Part shown: in pieces, positions 38,995 through 48,846 of the stretch | Numbering within the stretch: position 1 is the stretch's first letter | How the letters are laid out: every line of letters starts with the position of its first letter | Assembly (NCBI GenBank): GCA_947472735.1 | Contig: CANJBY010000004.1 | Coordinates: 24,311 to 88,310, forward strand | Source of the DNA: Sphingomonadaceae bacterium | GTDB taxonomy: Bacteria; Pseudomonadota; Alphaproteobacteria; Sphingomonadales; Sphingomonadaceae | DNA: 64,000 nucleotides | Direction: 5' to 3' | The notes under the pieces: model-generated | What the model was told of the DNA's origin: nothing | The model's input: only the letters and a program-made list of their open reading frames with translations | The model's database searches: none | Translations under genes and position numbers: made by a program

Positions 38995-39286
38995 TGACTG
39001 GCCAGGAGAATAGCGTTTCTCCGCTAGAGTTGCTTCGCCTGGCCCTTTCGGTTGAGATGCCTTTAGGCTGCAAGTGCGCTTGTCAGGCGGCAACAAGTTC
39101 CGTTTCGAGAGGATACGACGCTGGTTCCGCCGCACCGGAACGCGCGCGGTAGACGTTTGCCTCGGGTGATTGGAGGTGGCGTTCCAGCATCGTCGTCGGT
39201 GAACGTTCCGCGTGGCAGCAACATCTATGCCTACGATGCGAAGAGTAGACAGATTTCGAGCGTGCTTGGAGGGTAAAATATACAAC

Positions 39287-39310
39287 AAAGCCCCACATGT
39301 GCTGGGCTTT
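39287..39310. terminator. Terminator-like hairpin
   Basis: AAAGCCC-cacatgtgct-GGGCTTT. Confidence 0.55.
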
Positions 39311-39335
39311 CAAATCACAGAATTTAAGAGAAAAA

Positions 39336-39411
39336 TGGTGCCGCCTATAGGATTCGAACCTACGACCCCCGCATTACGAATGCGATGCTCTACCAACTGA
39401 GCTAAGGCGGC
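39336..39411 (-). tRNA. tRNA-Thr(CGT)
   Basis: Reverse strand GCCGCCTTAGCTCAGTTGGTAGAGCATCGCATTCGTAATGCGGGGGTCGTAGGTTCGAATCCTATAGGCGGCACCA. Confidence 0.95.
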
Positions 39412-39474
39412 AATGACGCGCCCATTAGCGTCATCTAGGCGATTTTCATACCCCCTTTTTTGCTTGGTTTGCAG

Positions 39475-40187
39475 TCATTTCCTTCTTTTCTGCATTGTCT
39501 GGAGATTTCCGTGCCTTGCGACCATGCGCTCCATCCTCTTCGCATCGGACAGGACATGCAGCACCAGCAGCGGCGCGGTGAGGCCCAGGTGCTCGCGATA
39601 GGCACCACCCGCGACATAGGCGTCATACTGCAACAGGTTCCGCTCGAAACTCTTCCGGTTCCAGTTGCTCGAAGTTGTCGGCTCGGTAGCGCGATCCGCC
39701 TCGACCGCAAAGAAGCGGAAGCGGTCGCCATTCGCAGTACGGTAGCGCAAGCCGAAAACCGCATCCGGTATCAGGTCTTTCGGCCCGATCCATCCAGTTG
39801 CGGGATCGGCAATGGTGACGGGAAAGCGCAGTTCGACCTCGGCTCGCGCCAGAATCTGCGACTGCGGAATGAAGGTAATGTCCTTGCGGTCAAGCGTGGC
39901 CAGCTCGACCGACGCCGTGATGCAGCTCGTCATGAAGCGGTGCAGCCACGGCCCGGATGGTGAGTTGTTCTTCAGCCTATCAATGCCTCTGCGTTCCAAG
40001 GCACGCCGTCCCGCCGGGGCAAGGTCATAGACAAGCTGATTGTACCGGCTGTTGAGGGTGCGGAACTGTTGCGGCGGACGGATCAGGTATGCGCCGTTGC
40101 CAGGCGTATTATCCTCGTGGAAGAGGTCGGTAAGCCGCTCGCGTGTGCGCTTGGCGCTGCGATGGAAACAAAGGATGCAGAAGGGTC
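39475..40187 (-). pseudogene. 5'-truncated replication-relaxation-like protein
   Basis: Frame extends upstream of the listed start: FHRSAKRTRERLTDLFHEDNTPGNGAYLIRPPQQFRTLNSRYNQLVYDLAPAGRRALERRG, preceded by TGA with no good start. Confidence 0.6.
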
Positions 40188-40231
40188 AAGACCAAATTTA
40201 CAATAGGCGGATGATGGGGGTGATGGTGGGG

Positions 40232-40262
40232 TTCATAAATTATGCGGAACATAATTTATGAA
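40232..40262. repeat. Perfect 13-bp inverted repeat with 5-bp spacer
   Basis: TTCATAAATTATG-cggaa-CATAATTTATGAA. Confidence 0.95.
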
Positions 40263-40343
40263 GTCACGAAGCGGCAGCTTGCTGTTCAGCGCCACTGTGT
40301 GGTGCCATGTTCCTCTTTGGATAGGGAACGAATTTGGGGCGAG

Positions 40344-40377
40344 ATGGGGATACAGGAATAAGGGCTTGTATCCCCAT
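40344..40377. repeat. Perfect 11-bp inverted repeat, 12-nt loop
   Basis: ATGGGGATACA-ggaataagggct-TGTATCCCCAT. Confidence 0.9.
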
Positions 40378-40433
40378 GTCCGGTCTGCTCGGGAAATGGG
40401 TGACCGGGCTTGCAATCCCGGCCACCCGCTCCT

Positions 40434-40634
40434 TCAGAAGGAGTGTCGGCTAGGCGCTTCTCTGCAATCCAACCGTTTTTGGAGCCAGTCGAGCACTTCA
40501 GCCTCAACCCATCCCACTCGGCTAGGGCCAAGGTGTACCCGCTTGGGGAATTGCCCGGCCTTTTCCAATCGTGCGATGTGCTGCGGTGAGTACAGAACCA
40601 ATTCCTTGAGCTGACGCTTTGATAGAATCCTCAT
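40434..40634 (-). CDS. AlpA-family DNA-binding regulator
   Basis: MRILSKRQLKELVLYSPQHIARLEKAGQFPKRVHLGPSRVGWVEAEVLDWLQKRL. Confidence 0.85.
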   Translation of the reverse strand: MRILSKRQLKELVLYSPQHIARLEKAGQFPKRVHLGPSRVGWVEAEVLDWLQKRLDCREAPSRHSF

Positions 40635-40847
40635 CACGATGTTCCCATGAAGAGAGCATCGCGATGCCCCGGTTACGACAATACCCAGGCGGGCTGACGT
40701 TATCAGGATCGTGAAGTGTCGCCAATGGACTGAGCATAGGTGCGCATCGCGTCTCATTGCTTCGCAGAGTTCAGGGTGGACCAAAGGGTGGGCCAAATTT
40801 CAGAGTGGCCCCTAAGGGGTTGAAATTAAGCTATAAAATTAGTGAAA

Positions 40848-40934
40848 TGGTGCCCAGAAGAGGACTCGAACCTCCACGCCCTTGCGAGCGCCAGCACCTG
40901 AAGCTGGTGCGTCTACCAATTCCGCCATCTGGGC
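40848..40934 (-). tRNA. tRNA-Leu(CAG)
   Basis: Reverse strand GCCCAGATGGCGGAATTGGTAGACGCACCAGCTTCAGGTGCTGG...GGTTCGAGTCCTCTTCTGGGCACCA. Confidence 0.95.
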
Positions 40935-41131
40935 ACGGTGCGCCGTGCCGGAACGCACGGTGCGAGGTAGGAGCGGGCCGATAGCGGGCGGCGGGGGCGC
41001 TTGTCAACGGCAAGGGTGGGAGATTCTTCCAGACCGGCCAGGCGGGCCCGGCATAGGCCGTTGCACTGAAGGCCGAGACTGTGCCAAGGGGCCGCTTAGA
41101 GGCAGGCATTCACAGCTGCGGCGAGGACGAG

Positions 41132-42097
41132 ATGACGGTCAGGACGGACAGCGAGGCATTGCGCGGCAAGCTGGTGGTGCTGATCGGCGGCAGTGGCTTT
41201 TTCGGTCGGCACGTGGCGCAGGAGCTCCTGGCGCGAGGCGCGCGGTTGCGGATCGCCAGCCGTAATCCGCGGCGCGCTTTCGCCATCAAGCCGCTGGGCA
41301 ACCTGGGACAGGTGCAGTTTACCGGGATCGACGTGACCAAGAGCAAGCACCTCGGCCTTCTGCTCGAGGGCGCGCACGCCGTCGTGAACCTGGCCGGCGC
41401 GTTCAAGGGCAATCTCGACGCATTGCAGGGCAAAGGTGCGGGCCGGATCGCAGCGGTCGCAAAGGCTGCCGGAGCGACGGCCTTCGTCCATGTTTCCGCA
41501 CTGGGCGCCGACGCCGAAAGCCCTATCGACTATGCCCGGACCAAGGCGGAGGGTGAGACCGCAGTGCTGGGCGCATTCCCGACCGCGACGATCCTGCGGC
41601 CGTCGGTCCTGTTCGGCGGAGACGACAGTTTCGTGAACCTGTCCGCCGGACTGATCGCCACCTTGCCGGCCGTGCCGGTATTCGGCCCGGCGGCGCAGTT
41701 CCAGCCCTGCTTCGTCGATGATGCCGCCGAAGCGGTAGCGGCAGCGCTGGTCGATTCCGCCGCCCACGGGGGCAAGACTTTCGAACTGGTCGGCCCCGAG
41801 ACCATCACCATGGGTGACCTGAACCGCCGGATTGCCGCCGCGCAGGGGCGCAAGCGCTGGTTTGCCGAACTGCCGGATGCGGTATCGGGGGTGATCGCCA
41901 CGCTCACCGGTTGGTTGCCGCTGGCGCCGCTCACGTCCGATCAGTGGCAACTGCTCAAGGCGGGCAGCATTGCTTCAGGAAAACTGCCGGGCTTCAAGGC
42001 GCTGGGCATCGCCCCGCGGCCGCTCGACCTGTTCCTTGATCGCTGGATGACGCGATATCGCCATCACGGCCGGTTCGGCGGCACCAGCGCGGCTTGA
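41132..42097 (+). CDS. Complex I NDUFA9-like NAD(P)-binding protein
   Basis: VVLIGGSGFFGRHVAQELLARGARLRIASRNP atypical SDR; conserved NDUFA9 family features. Confidence 0.85.
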   Translation: MTVRTDSEALRGKLVVLIGGSGFFGRHVAQELLARGARLRIASRNPRRAFAIKPLGNLGQVQFTGIDVTKSKHLGLLLEGAHAVVNLAGAFKGNLDALQGKGAGRIAAVAKAAGATAFVHVSALGADAESPIDYARTKAEGETAVLGAFPTATILRPSVLFGGDDSFVNLSAGLIATLPAVPVFGPAAQFQPCFVDDAAEAVAAALVDSAAHGGKTFELVGPETITMGDLNRRIAAAQGRKRWFAELPDAVSGVIATLTGWLPLAPLTSDQWQLLKAGSIASGKLPGFKALGIAPRPLDLFLDRWMTRYRHHGRFGGTSAA

Positions 42098-42101
42098 GTA
42101 G

Positions 42102-43460
42102 TCAGCCGGCCACTCCGGCATCCGCATCCAGCTTCTGGCGATAGAACCGCGCGTAAGGACGGATCGCCCGCCAGATGCAGAACACGGCGAGCGGACCGAA
42201 AATCACCTTCACCGCAACCAGAACATAGCGCAGGTCGCCTTCCGAGCGGGCGAGATGATCGGACATGAAGCCGATCAGCGTCGGTCCGATCGACCCCCCG
42301 ATGGCGGTGATGCTGGCCGCATATAGGACCGTCACCTGCGCCCGCATTTCGTTCGGAGTGGTCACCTGGATCGCCGCGCTGAAGGCGGGACCGCCCATCA
42401 CTTGCGCGATGCCGGCAACTGCGCCGCAAGCCAGCGCGGCCCAGGGATTCGGCATGAGCGGCATGATCACCAGCAGCGGCTGGGCCAGCAGATGCGACAG
42501 GAACATCACGGGGAGATTGGCGTCGTCGCGGGTCTTGGCATACCGTTCGGCCAGCATGGCGCCCAGAAACAGCCCGCCGAGCGAAGTGAACAACGAAACA
42601 ATGCCGAGCAAGGGACCGATCTTGGCAGGCCCCCACCCATAAGTCCGGTCATAGAATGCCGGCATCCAGGCGGTATAGCCGTGCGTCATCACGGCCAGCA
42701 GCAGCATCCCCAGCAGCAGCGGGACGTGAAGCGAAGCTTGCCCGCGCACGAAAGCAAAGACCTCGCGCAGCGGATAGCCACCGGGACGCGACGCACCCTT
42801 GCGGCGCGGCTCGGGCACCGTCAGCAGCATCAGCAAGGCGACCATGATCCCGGGCAGGCCCACAATCATCAGCACCAGTTGCCAGTTATGGATCGTGCCC
42901 AGCCCGGCAATCTGGATAGGCTCGATATGGGCCAAGGCGCCGTACAGCACCCCGCCGATCAGCAATGAGAGCGCTGATCCGCCGGCCACCCCAAGCGATT
43001 GCACCGCGAAGGCCCGCGGCAACCGCTCGCGCGGGACTGCGTCAGCGATGATCGACAGCGAGCCGGTGGTGTTGACCGACTCCGCCCCGCCAGTCACGAA
43101 GCGGCAGACCGCCAGCGTCCAGTAGTTCTGGGCGATTCCGCACAGCGCCGTGGCAAAGCTCCACAATGCAAGGCATCCGGCGATCAGACTGCGGCGATTG
43201 CCGCGATCGATCAGCCGCGCCATCGGCAGTCCGACGACGAAATAGGGAAGCGTAAAGGCGAGTCCCAGCAGCAGGCTGACCTGGGTATCCGACAAGTTGA
43301 AATCGCGCTTCATTGGCTGGACGAACAGCGCCATGACGCCCCGGTCGATGAACGAGAGCATCGATACTACGCCGAGCAGGATTACCGTGTACCAGCCCCT
43401 TGGCGCAGTACCGTCATCGGATGGGGCGTCGGCGGCAATCGTTTCCTCGGCAGCCGACAT
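42102..43460 (-). CDS. MFS transporter
   Basis: 12-TM MFS, spinster-like (MLSFIDRGVMALFVQPMKRDF). Confidence 0.92.
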   Translation of the reverse strand: MSAAEETIAADAPSDDGTAPRGWYTVILLGVVSMLSFIDRGVMALFVQPMKRDFNLSDTQVSLLLGLAFTLPYFVVGLPMARLIDRGNRRSLIAGCLALWSFATALCGIAQNYWTLAVCRFVTGGAESVNTTGSLSIIADAVPRERLPRAFAVQSLGVAGGSALSLLIGGVLYGALAHIEPIQIAGLGTIHNWQLVLMIVGLPGIMVALLMLLTVPEPRRKGASRPGGYPLREVFAFVRGQASLHVPLLLGMLLLAVMTHGYTAWMPAFYDRTYGWGPAKIGPLLGIVSLFTSLGGLFLGAMLAERYAKTRDDANLPVMFLSHLLAQPLLVIMPLMPNPWAALACGAVAGIAQVMGGPAFSAAIQVTTPNEMRAQVTVLYAASITAIGGSIGPTLIGFMSDHLARSEGDLRYVLVAVKVIFGPLAVFCIWRAIRPYARFYRQKLDADAGVAG

Positions 43461-43567
43461 GGATCACTTCTCCCAAAGACGCGATGCCGTGTCCGGCGCA
43501 GCCGCTCGGCACCCTTTATTTAACGACGTTAACGAATACCCGCCACCAGTCAATCGCCGCCTGCGGC

Positions 43568-44449
43568 TCAACCCAACAAACGCTGCGCCATGGCGCGAAC
43601 CTCGTCCGCCATGTCCTCGCGCTCCAGCGCTATGGCCAGCGTCGCCTCGACAAAGCCGATCTTCGACCCGCAATCATAACGCTTGCCGGCGAAAGTGACC
43701 GCGTGGAACGGTTGCTCACCGATCATCCGGGCCATCGCGTCGGTCAACTGGATTTCGCCGCCGGCGCCTTTTTCCTGGCTCTCCAGCACGCGCATCACTT
43801 CGGGTTGCAGGATGTAGCGGCCGGAAATGATGAGGTTCGAGGGAGCCTCTTCCCGCTTCGGCTTCTCGACCAGGCCTTTGACTTCGGTCAGCGCGCCATT
43901 CGCCTTGCCCGGCGCGATCACACCATAGCTGGAAACCTCGTCCTCCGGCACTTCCAGCACCGAAATCAGGTTTCCACCCACCTCGTTGTAGGCCTCGACC
44001 ATCTGCTTCATGCACCCGGGCGAACCGATCATTAGTTCGTCAGGGAGGAAGATCGCGAAGGGTTCATCCCCGACGATCGCCCGCGCGCACCAGATGGCAT
44101 GGCCCAGCCCAAGCGGCACCTGCTGGCGCACCGTGACCAGGTTGCCCGGCTGAATCCGGGTCGGCTCCAGCACTTCGAGCGACTTGTCGCGGCCTGCCAT
44201 GGTGGTTTCAAGTTCGAATGCCATGTCGAAATGTTCGACGATGGCAGTCTTGCCGCGTCCGGTAACGAAGATCAGCTGCTCGATCCCGGCCTCGCGCGCC
44301 TCATCGACCGCGTACTGGATCAGCGGCCGGTCGATAACCGGGAGCATCTCCTTCGGGATAGCCTTGGTGGCGGGCAGAAAGCGCGTGCCGAGCCCCGCGA
44401 CGGGAAAGACGGCTTTGCGAATGGGTTTGCGATTTTGTGACTGTGTCAT
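43568..44449 (-). CDS. galU: UTP--glucose-1-phosphate uridylyltransferase
   Basis: KAVFPVAGLGTRFLPATKAIPKEMLPVIDRPLIQYAVDEA. Confidence 0.96.
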   Translation of the reverse strand: MTQSQNRKPIRKAVFPVAGLGTRFLPATKAIPKEMLPVIDRPLIQYAVDEAREAGIEQLIFVTGRGKTAIVEHFDMAFELETTMAGRDKSLEVLEPTRIQPGNLVTVRQQVPLGLGHAIWCARAIVGDEPFAIFLPDELMIGSPGCMKQMVEAYNEVGGNLISVLEVPEDEVSSYGVIAPGKANGALTEVKGLVEKPKREEAPSNLIISGRYILQPEVMRVLESQEKGAGGEIQLTDAMARMIGEQPFHAVTFAGKRYDCGSKIGFVEATLAIALEREDMADEVRAMAQRLLG

Positions 44450-44594
44450 GCCCTACCATTAAAGAGTTTGCTCTTGCAGGACCATTAAGGCGAGGCTTTT
44501 TCGCCCTGCAATGGACAAACTCGATATCACGCCTTTTGTTCAAAGCGATGTCCCATGCTTGTCGCGCCGACAAAACCGGCTAAATCGGCTGGAT

Positions 44595-45878
44595 ATGGAC
44601 AAAATCATCATTGAAGGCGGCAAGCGCCTCTCCGGCACCATCCCTATTTCCGGCGCAAAGAATGCGGCACTGACCCTGCTGCCGTGTGCCCTGCTTACCG
44701 ACGAACCGCTGACGCTGCGCAATCTGCCGCGCCTTGCGGACATCGACGGATTTCAGCACCTGCTGAATCAGTTCGGCATCTCCACTACGATCGCCGGATC
44801 GCGACCCGAGGACTTCGGCCGGGTGATGACCCTGGCTGCGACGCGGATCACTTCTTCCGTCGCGCCTTACGAGCTGGTGCGCAAGATGCGGGCCTCGATT
44901 CTCGTACTGGGACCGATGCTCGCGCGGATGGGCGAGGCGACAGTTTCGCTTCCCGGCGGGTGCGCGATCGGCAATCGTCCGATCGACCTCCACCTCAAGG
45001 CTCTGGAGGCGCTCGGCGCGCAGATCGAAATGGCGGCTGGCTACGTGCGCGCGATCGCGCCCGATGGCGGTCTGCCGGGCGGGCGCTATTCCTTCCCGGT
45101 TGTCTCCGTGGGCGCAACCGAGAACGCGCTGATGGCGGCGGTGCTGTGCACCGGCAAATCCAGCCTGCACAACGCCGCGCGCGAGCCCGAGATCGTTGAC
45201 TTATGCAACCTGCTGGTCGCGATGGGTGCGCAGATCGAGGGGATCGGCACGTCCGACCTCACGATCCACGGTGTGCCCCGGCTTCATGGTGCGACGTATC
45301 GGGTGATGAGCGACCGGATTGAAGCCGGCTCCTACGCCTGTGCCGCCGCGATCACCGGCGGAGACGTGTTCCTGAAGCACGCGGTGATCGAGGAAATGGA
45401 CGCTACGGTCCAGGCGCTGCGCGATGCCGGCGTGCTGGTCGAGCCGCGGGCCGACGGCATCTACGTCGCGGCCGATGGTCCGCTGAAGGCGGTCACCCTG
45501 TCGACCGCCCCTTACCCCGGCTTCGCCACTGACATGCAAGCGCAGCTCATGGCGATGCTCTGTCTGGCGCAGGGCTCCAGCGTGCTGACCGAGACGATCT
45601 TCGAAAACCGCTACATGCACGTCCCCGAACTGAACCGCATGGGCGCACACATTGAAACCAAGGGCCGCACCGCCGTGGTTCACGGGGTCGGCAAGCTGAC
45701 CGGCGCCGAAGTCATGGCCACGGACCTGCGTGCGTCAATGAGTCTGGTGATCGCCGGTCTGGCCGCAGAGGGCGAAACCCAGGTGCACCGGCTCTATCAT
45801 CTGGACCGTGGGTACGAACGGCTGGAAGAGAAGCTGGCGCTGGCGGGAGCACAGATCGAACGGGTGGGCGGAGACTGA
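44595..45878 (+). CDS. murA: UDP-N-acetylglucosamine 1-carboxyvinyltransferase
   Basis: [34 protein letters not shown]; full-length EPSP-synthase-like fold. Confidence 0.96.
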   Translation: MDKIIIEGGKRLSGTIPISGAKNAALTLLPCALLTDEPLTLRNLPRLADIDGFQHLLNQFGISTTIAGSRPEDFGRVMTLAATRITSSVAPYELVRKMRASILVLGPMLARMGEATVSLPGGCAIGNRPIDLHLKALEALGAQIEMAAGYVRAIAPDGGLPGGRYSFPVVSVGATENALMAAVLCTGKSSLHNAAREPEIVDLCNLLVAMGAQIEGIGTSDLTIHGVPRLHGATYRVMSDRIEAGSYACAAAITGGDVFLKHAVIEEMDATVQALRDAGVLVEPRADGIYVAADGPLKAVTLSTAPYPGFATDMQAQLMAMLCLAQGSSVLTETIFENRYMHVPELNRMGAHIETKGRTAVVHGVGKLTGAEVMATDLRASMSLVIAGLAAEGETQVHRLYHLDRGYERLEEKLALAGAQIERVGGD

Positions 45879-45950
45879 ACTCAAAGCTGGAACAACTGGG
45901 TGGGCCGCTGGTTGCTGTGCCAGTATTGTTCCTCACATAAGGCCACTGCC

Positions 45951-46190
45951 ATGTTGTTCAAACTCGCTGCCGCAAGCATCGCCGGTTATGCCCTTTATCG
46001 TTACGCGAGCCGGGCACGCTCGGAGCTGACACCTGCTGCATTTGCCGTCGGGGAAGGTGGTGACACGAGTTTCGCGCAAGTGCGCAACGCCGGTCCCGAC
46101 GCGATGCGCAGCGACGTGGACGATTGGGACAAGGTCGACGAGGCGGTGGATGAGAGCTTCCCCGCCAGCGACCCCCCATCGACCTACTGA
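45951..46190 (+). CDS. Small hypothetical protein
   Basis: MLFKLAAASIAGYALYRYAS...WDKVDEAVDESFPASDPPSTY, a recognisable C-terminal motif. Confidence 0.65.
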   Translation: MLFKLAAASIAGYALYRYASRARSELTPAAFAVGEGGDTSFAQVRNAGPDAMRSDVDDWDKVDEAVDESFPASDPPSTY

Positions 46191-46343
46191 TCCCTGGCGC
46201 ACCTGATCCGGCGTCTCTTGCGTTACGAGTCAGGCGCGCTAAGTACCCCTTCTCGGGGCAAAGCAACCTCCCGGTCAGGCGCCTGCGCCCAAGCGTTGCC
46301 TTGATCGTCCGCTGCTTCGCGGACGAAGAGGCATGGGATCGAC

Positions 46344-47648
46344 GTGACCGATACAACTCCAAGTTTCCGCGAACTCCTGCGGGTGTTCACGCGCATCGGT
46401 TTTCTCAGTTTCGGCGGCCCCGCCGGACAGATCGCGCTGATGCATCGCGAGCTCGTCGACGAGCGGCGGTGGGTGAGCGAAGAGCAATACCTGCACGCGC
46501 TCAACTTCTGCCACCTTCTGCCCGGGCCTGAAGCGCAGCAGCTTGCCACCTGGGTCGGCTGGCGCCTGCACGGCTGGCGTGGCGGTCTGGCCGGCGGCCT
46601 GTTGTTCGTCATTCCTGGCGCCGCGGTGATGCTGGCACTGTCGATGTTATATGCGGTGGCGGCCAACCTCGGCTGGTTCGCTGCCTTGTTTCTGGGGATC
46701 AAGGCAGCCGTGCTGGCGGTGGTGGTGCAAGCGCTGCTGCGGATCGCGGGCCGCGCACTAAACACCACGTTCAAACGCGCGCTGGCCGTTGTGGCGTTCC
46801 TCTGCCTGTTCCTGCTCGACCTGCCGTTTCCGCTGGTGGTGCTCGGCGCCGGCGCGATCGGGATTGCGGTTGCCGCCGTGCGACCGGGCTGGCTCGCCCT
46901 GAAAGCGGATTCCGGACCGGCTCCTACCAGCCCGCGCCCTTGGGGCCAGAGCCTGCGAGCGGTGATGCTATGGGGAACGATCTGGGCGGCACCGATGGTG
47001 CTGGTGGCAGTGACGCTGGGGCGCGGCCATGTGTTGTGGCAGATCGGCGCGTTCTTTTCGCAATTGGCCGTGGTAACGTTCGGCGGTGCATATGCGGTGC
47101 TGGCCTACATGGCCCAGCAAGCGGTGCAACATTACCACTGGCTGAGCGCAGGCGAGATGGCTGACGGGCTTGGTCTCGCCGAAACCACCCCCGGACCATT
47201 GATCATGGTCACGCAATTCGTCGGCTATCTTGCCGCGTTCCGCACGCCCGACCCTTTCTCGCCGCTGGTCGCCGGGATGCTCGGGGCGGTGCTGACCACC
47301 TGGGTCACTTTCGCGCCCTGCTTCATGTGGATCTTCGCGCTGGCGCCGTGGATCGAACGGCTGGAGCACGCGAAGAAGCTGAAGGGCGGACTCGCGGCGG
47401 TGACCGCAGCGGTGGTCGGCGTGATCGCCAACCTCACCTTGTGGTTCGCGCTGCATGTGTTGTTTGCGCGGGTCGGCGAAGTGCGCAGCGCAGGGCTGCG
47501 GTTCTACGTGCCGGAGCTGACCAGCTTTGACTGGCGCGGCGGACTCCTGGCCGCAATGGCCATGGTGCTGGTCTTCCGCTTGCGCTGGAACATGATCGCC
47601 GTGCTCGGCACCGCAGCGGCCGGCGGGCTGCTGCTCGCGGGGATATGA
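46344..47648 (+). CDS. chrA: Chromate transporter, long-chain ChrA type
   Basis: Two homologous halves (GFLSFGGPAGQIALMHRELVDERRW; VTFGGAYAVLAYM). Confidence 0.92.
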   Translation: MTDTTPSFRELLRVFTRIGFLSFGGPAGQIALMHRELVDERRWVSEEQYLHALNFCHLLPGPEAQQLATWVGWRLHGWRGGLAGGLLFVIPGAAVMLALSMLYAVAANLGWFAALFLGIKAAVLAVVVQALLRIAGRALNTTFKRALAVVAFLCLFLLDLPFPLVVLGAGAIGIAVAAVRPGWLALKADSGPAPTSPRPWGQSLRAVMLWGTIWAAPMVLVAVTLGRGHVLWQIGAFFSQLAVVTFGGAYAVLAYMAQQAVQHYHWLSAGEMADGLGLAETTPGPLIMVTQFVGYLAAFRTPDPFSPLVAGMLGAVLTTWVTFAPCFMWIFALAPWIERLEHAKKLKGGLAAVTAAVVGVIANLTLWFALHVLFARVGEVRSAGLRFYVPELTSFDWRGGLLAAMAMVLVFRLRWNMIAVLGTAAAGGLLLAGI

Positions 47649-47687
47649 GCGGACAGTAAGGCGGCGCGGCGGTTGTGGAAGGAGCAG

Positions 47688-47930
47688 TCATGCCAGCCGC
47701 CGCGCCAGCCACGCCACCAGCCACAACCGCACCGCCGTGGCCAAGCCGGGCGGGGTCGGCGAGGCAATCCTTTCGGCGTCGATCCGCGCCACCAGCGCAT
47801 TCAGCGGCAAGCCTTCGCTCTCGGCCGCCTGCTTGAGCAGGGCCCAGTAAAGCGGCTCGAGGCTGATCGAGGTCTTGTGCCCGGCGATCTCGACTGAGCG
47901 TTTGACGGGGGGGTGATAGGGACTGGTCAT
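47688..47930 (-). CDS. Ribbon-helix-helix domain protein
   Basis: KRSVEIAGHKTSISLEPLYWALLKQAAESEGLPLNALVARID. Confidence 0.85.
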   Translation of the reverse strand: MTSPYHPPVKRSVEIAGHKTSISLEPLYWALLKQAAESEGLPLNALVARIDAERIASPTPPGLATAVRLWLVAWLARRLA

Positions 47931-47955
47931 GGTTCCGACCGGTGTTGCGCGCGGG

Positions 47956-48023
47956 CTTCGACAGGCTCAGCCTGAGCGGGTTGGCGAAAATACAAACTCC
48001 GTTCATCCTGAGCCTGTCGAAGG
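47956..48023. repeat. Palindromic intergenic repeat pair
   Basis: CTTCGACAGGCTCAGCCTGAGCGG ... CCGTTCATCCTGAGCCTGTCGAAGG. Confidence 0.8.
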
Positions 48024-48041
48024 ATGCCATGCATCTCTCGC

Positions 48042-48764
48042 TCAATACATGTGCTGACCACCATTGATGCTCATGGTCGATCCGGTGACGAAACCGGCGT
48101 CCTCCGAACAGAGGAAGGCCACGCCGCGCGCAATCTCGTCGGCATGGCCAAGACGGCCGACCGGAATCTTGGCAACGATCTTTTCCAGCACCGGGGCGGG
48201 CACTGCGGCAACCATGTCAGTGTCGATATAGCCCGGCGCGATCGCGTTGACGGTAACCCCGTACCTGGCACCTTCCTGGGCCAGCGCCTTGGTGAAGCCG
48301 TGAATGCCGCTTTTCGCGGCAGCATAATTGACCTGGCCGTATTGGCCGGCCTGTCCATTGATCGAGCCAATGTTGACGATCCGCCCCCAGCCGCGCTCGC
48401 GCATACCGGGGAATGTCGCCTTGGCCATGTTGAAGCAACCGCCGAGGTTGATGCGCATCACCTCGTTCCAGTCTTCGAAGCTCATTTTGTGGAGCACGCC
48501 GTCGCGGGTGATGCCGGCATTGTTGACGACGATGTCCACCGGGCCATGGTCCACGGCAACCTGCGCGCAACCGGCCAGGCAGGCCTCGTGGTCGCCCACA
48601 TCCCATTGGTAGGCGGGAATGCCGGTGTCGGCGGTGAACTGGGCAGCTCTGGCTGCATTGCCGCCATAGTTGGCGACGACGGTTACGCCCGCCTGTTTGA
48701 GAGCAAGGCAGATAGCCTCGCCGATACCCCTCGTTCCACCGGTAACAATTGCAACTCGCGCCAT
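48042..48764 (-). CDS. phaB: Acetoacetyl-CoA reductase
   Basis: SDR: VTGGTRGIGEAICLAL, YAAAKSGIHGFTKALAQE; PhaB-like. Confidence 0.9.
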   Translation of the reverse strand: MARVAIVTGGTRGIGEAICLALKQAGVTVVANYGGNAARAAQFTADTGIPAYQWDVGDHEACLAGCAQVAVDHGPVDIVVNNAGITRDGVLHKMSFEDWNEVMRINLGGCFNMAKATFPGMRERGWGRIVNIGSINGQAGQYGQVNYAAAKSGIHGFTKALAQEGARYGVTVNAIAPGYIDTDMVAAVPAPVLEKIVAKIPVGRLGHADEIARGVAFLCSEDAGFVTGSTMSINGGQHMY

Positions 48765-48846
48765 GATTATCCTTTCCTGTCCTCCCCGTAGTCCATGCTA
48801 GGCACCGCGCACCCGTGCGGCAACCTGCAAACGAATGCGGGGTGGA

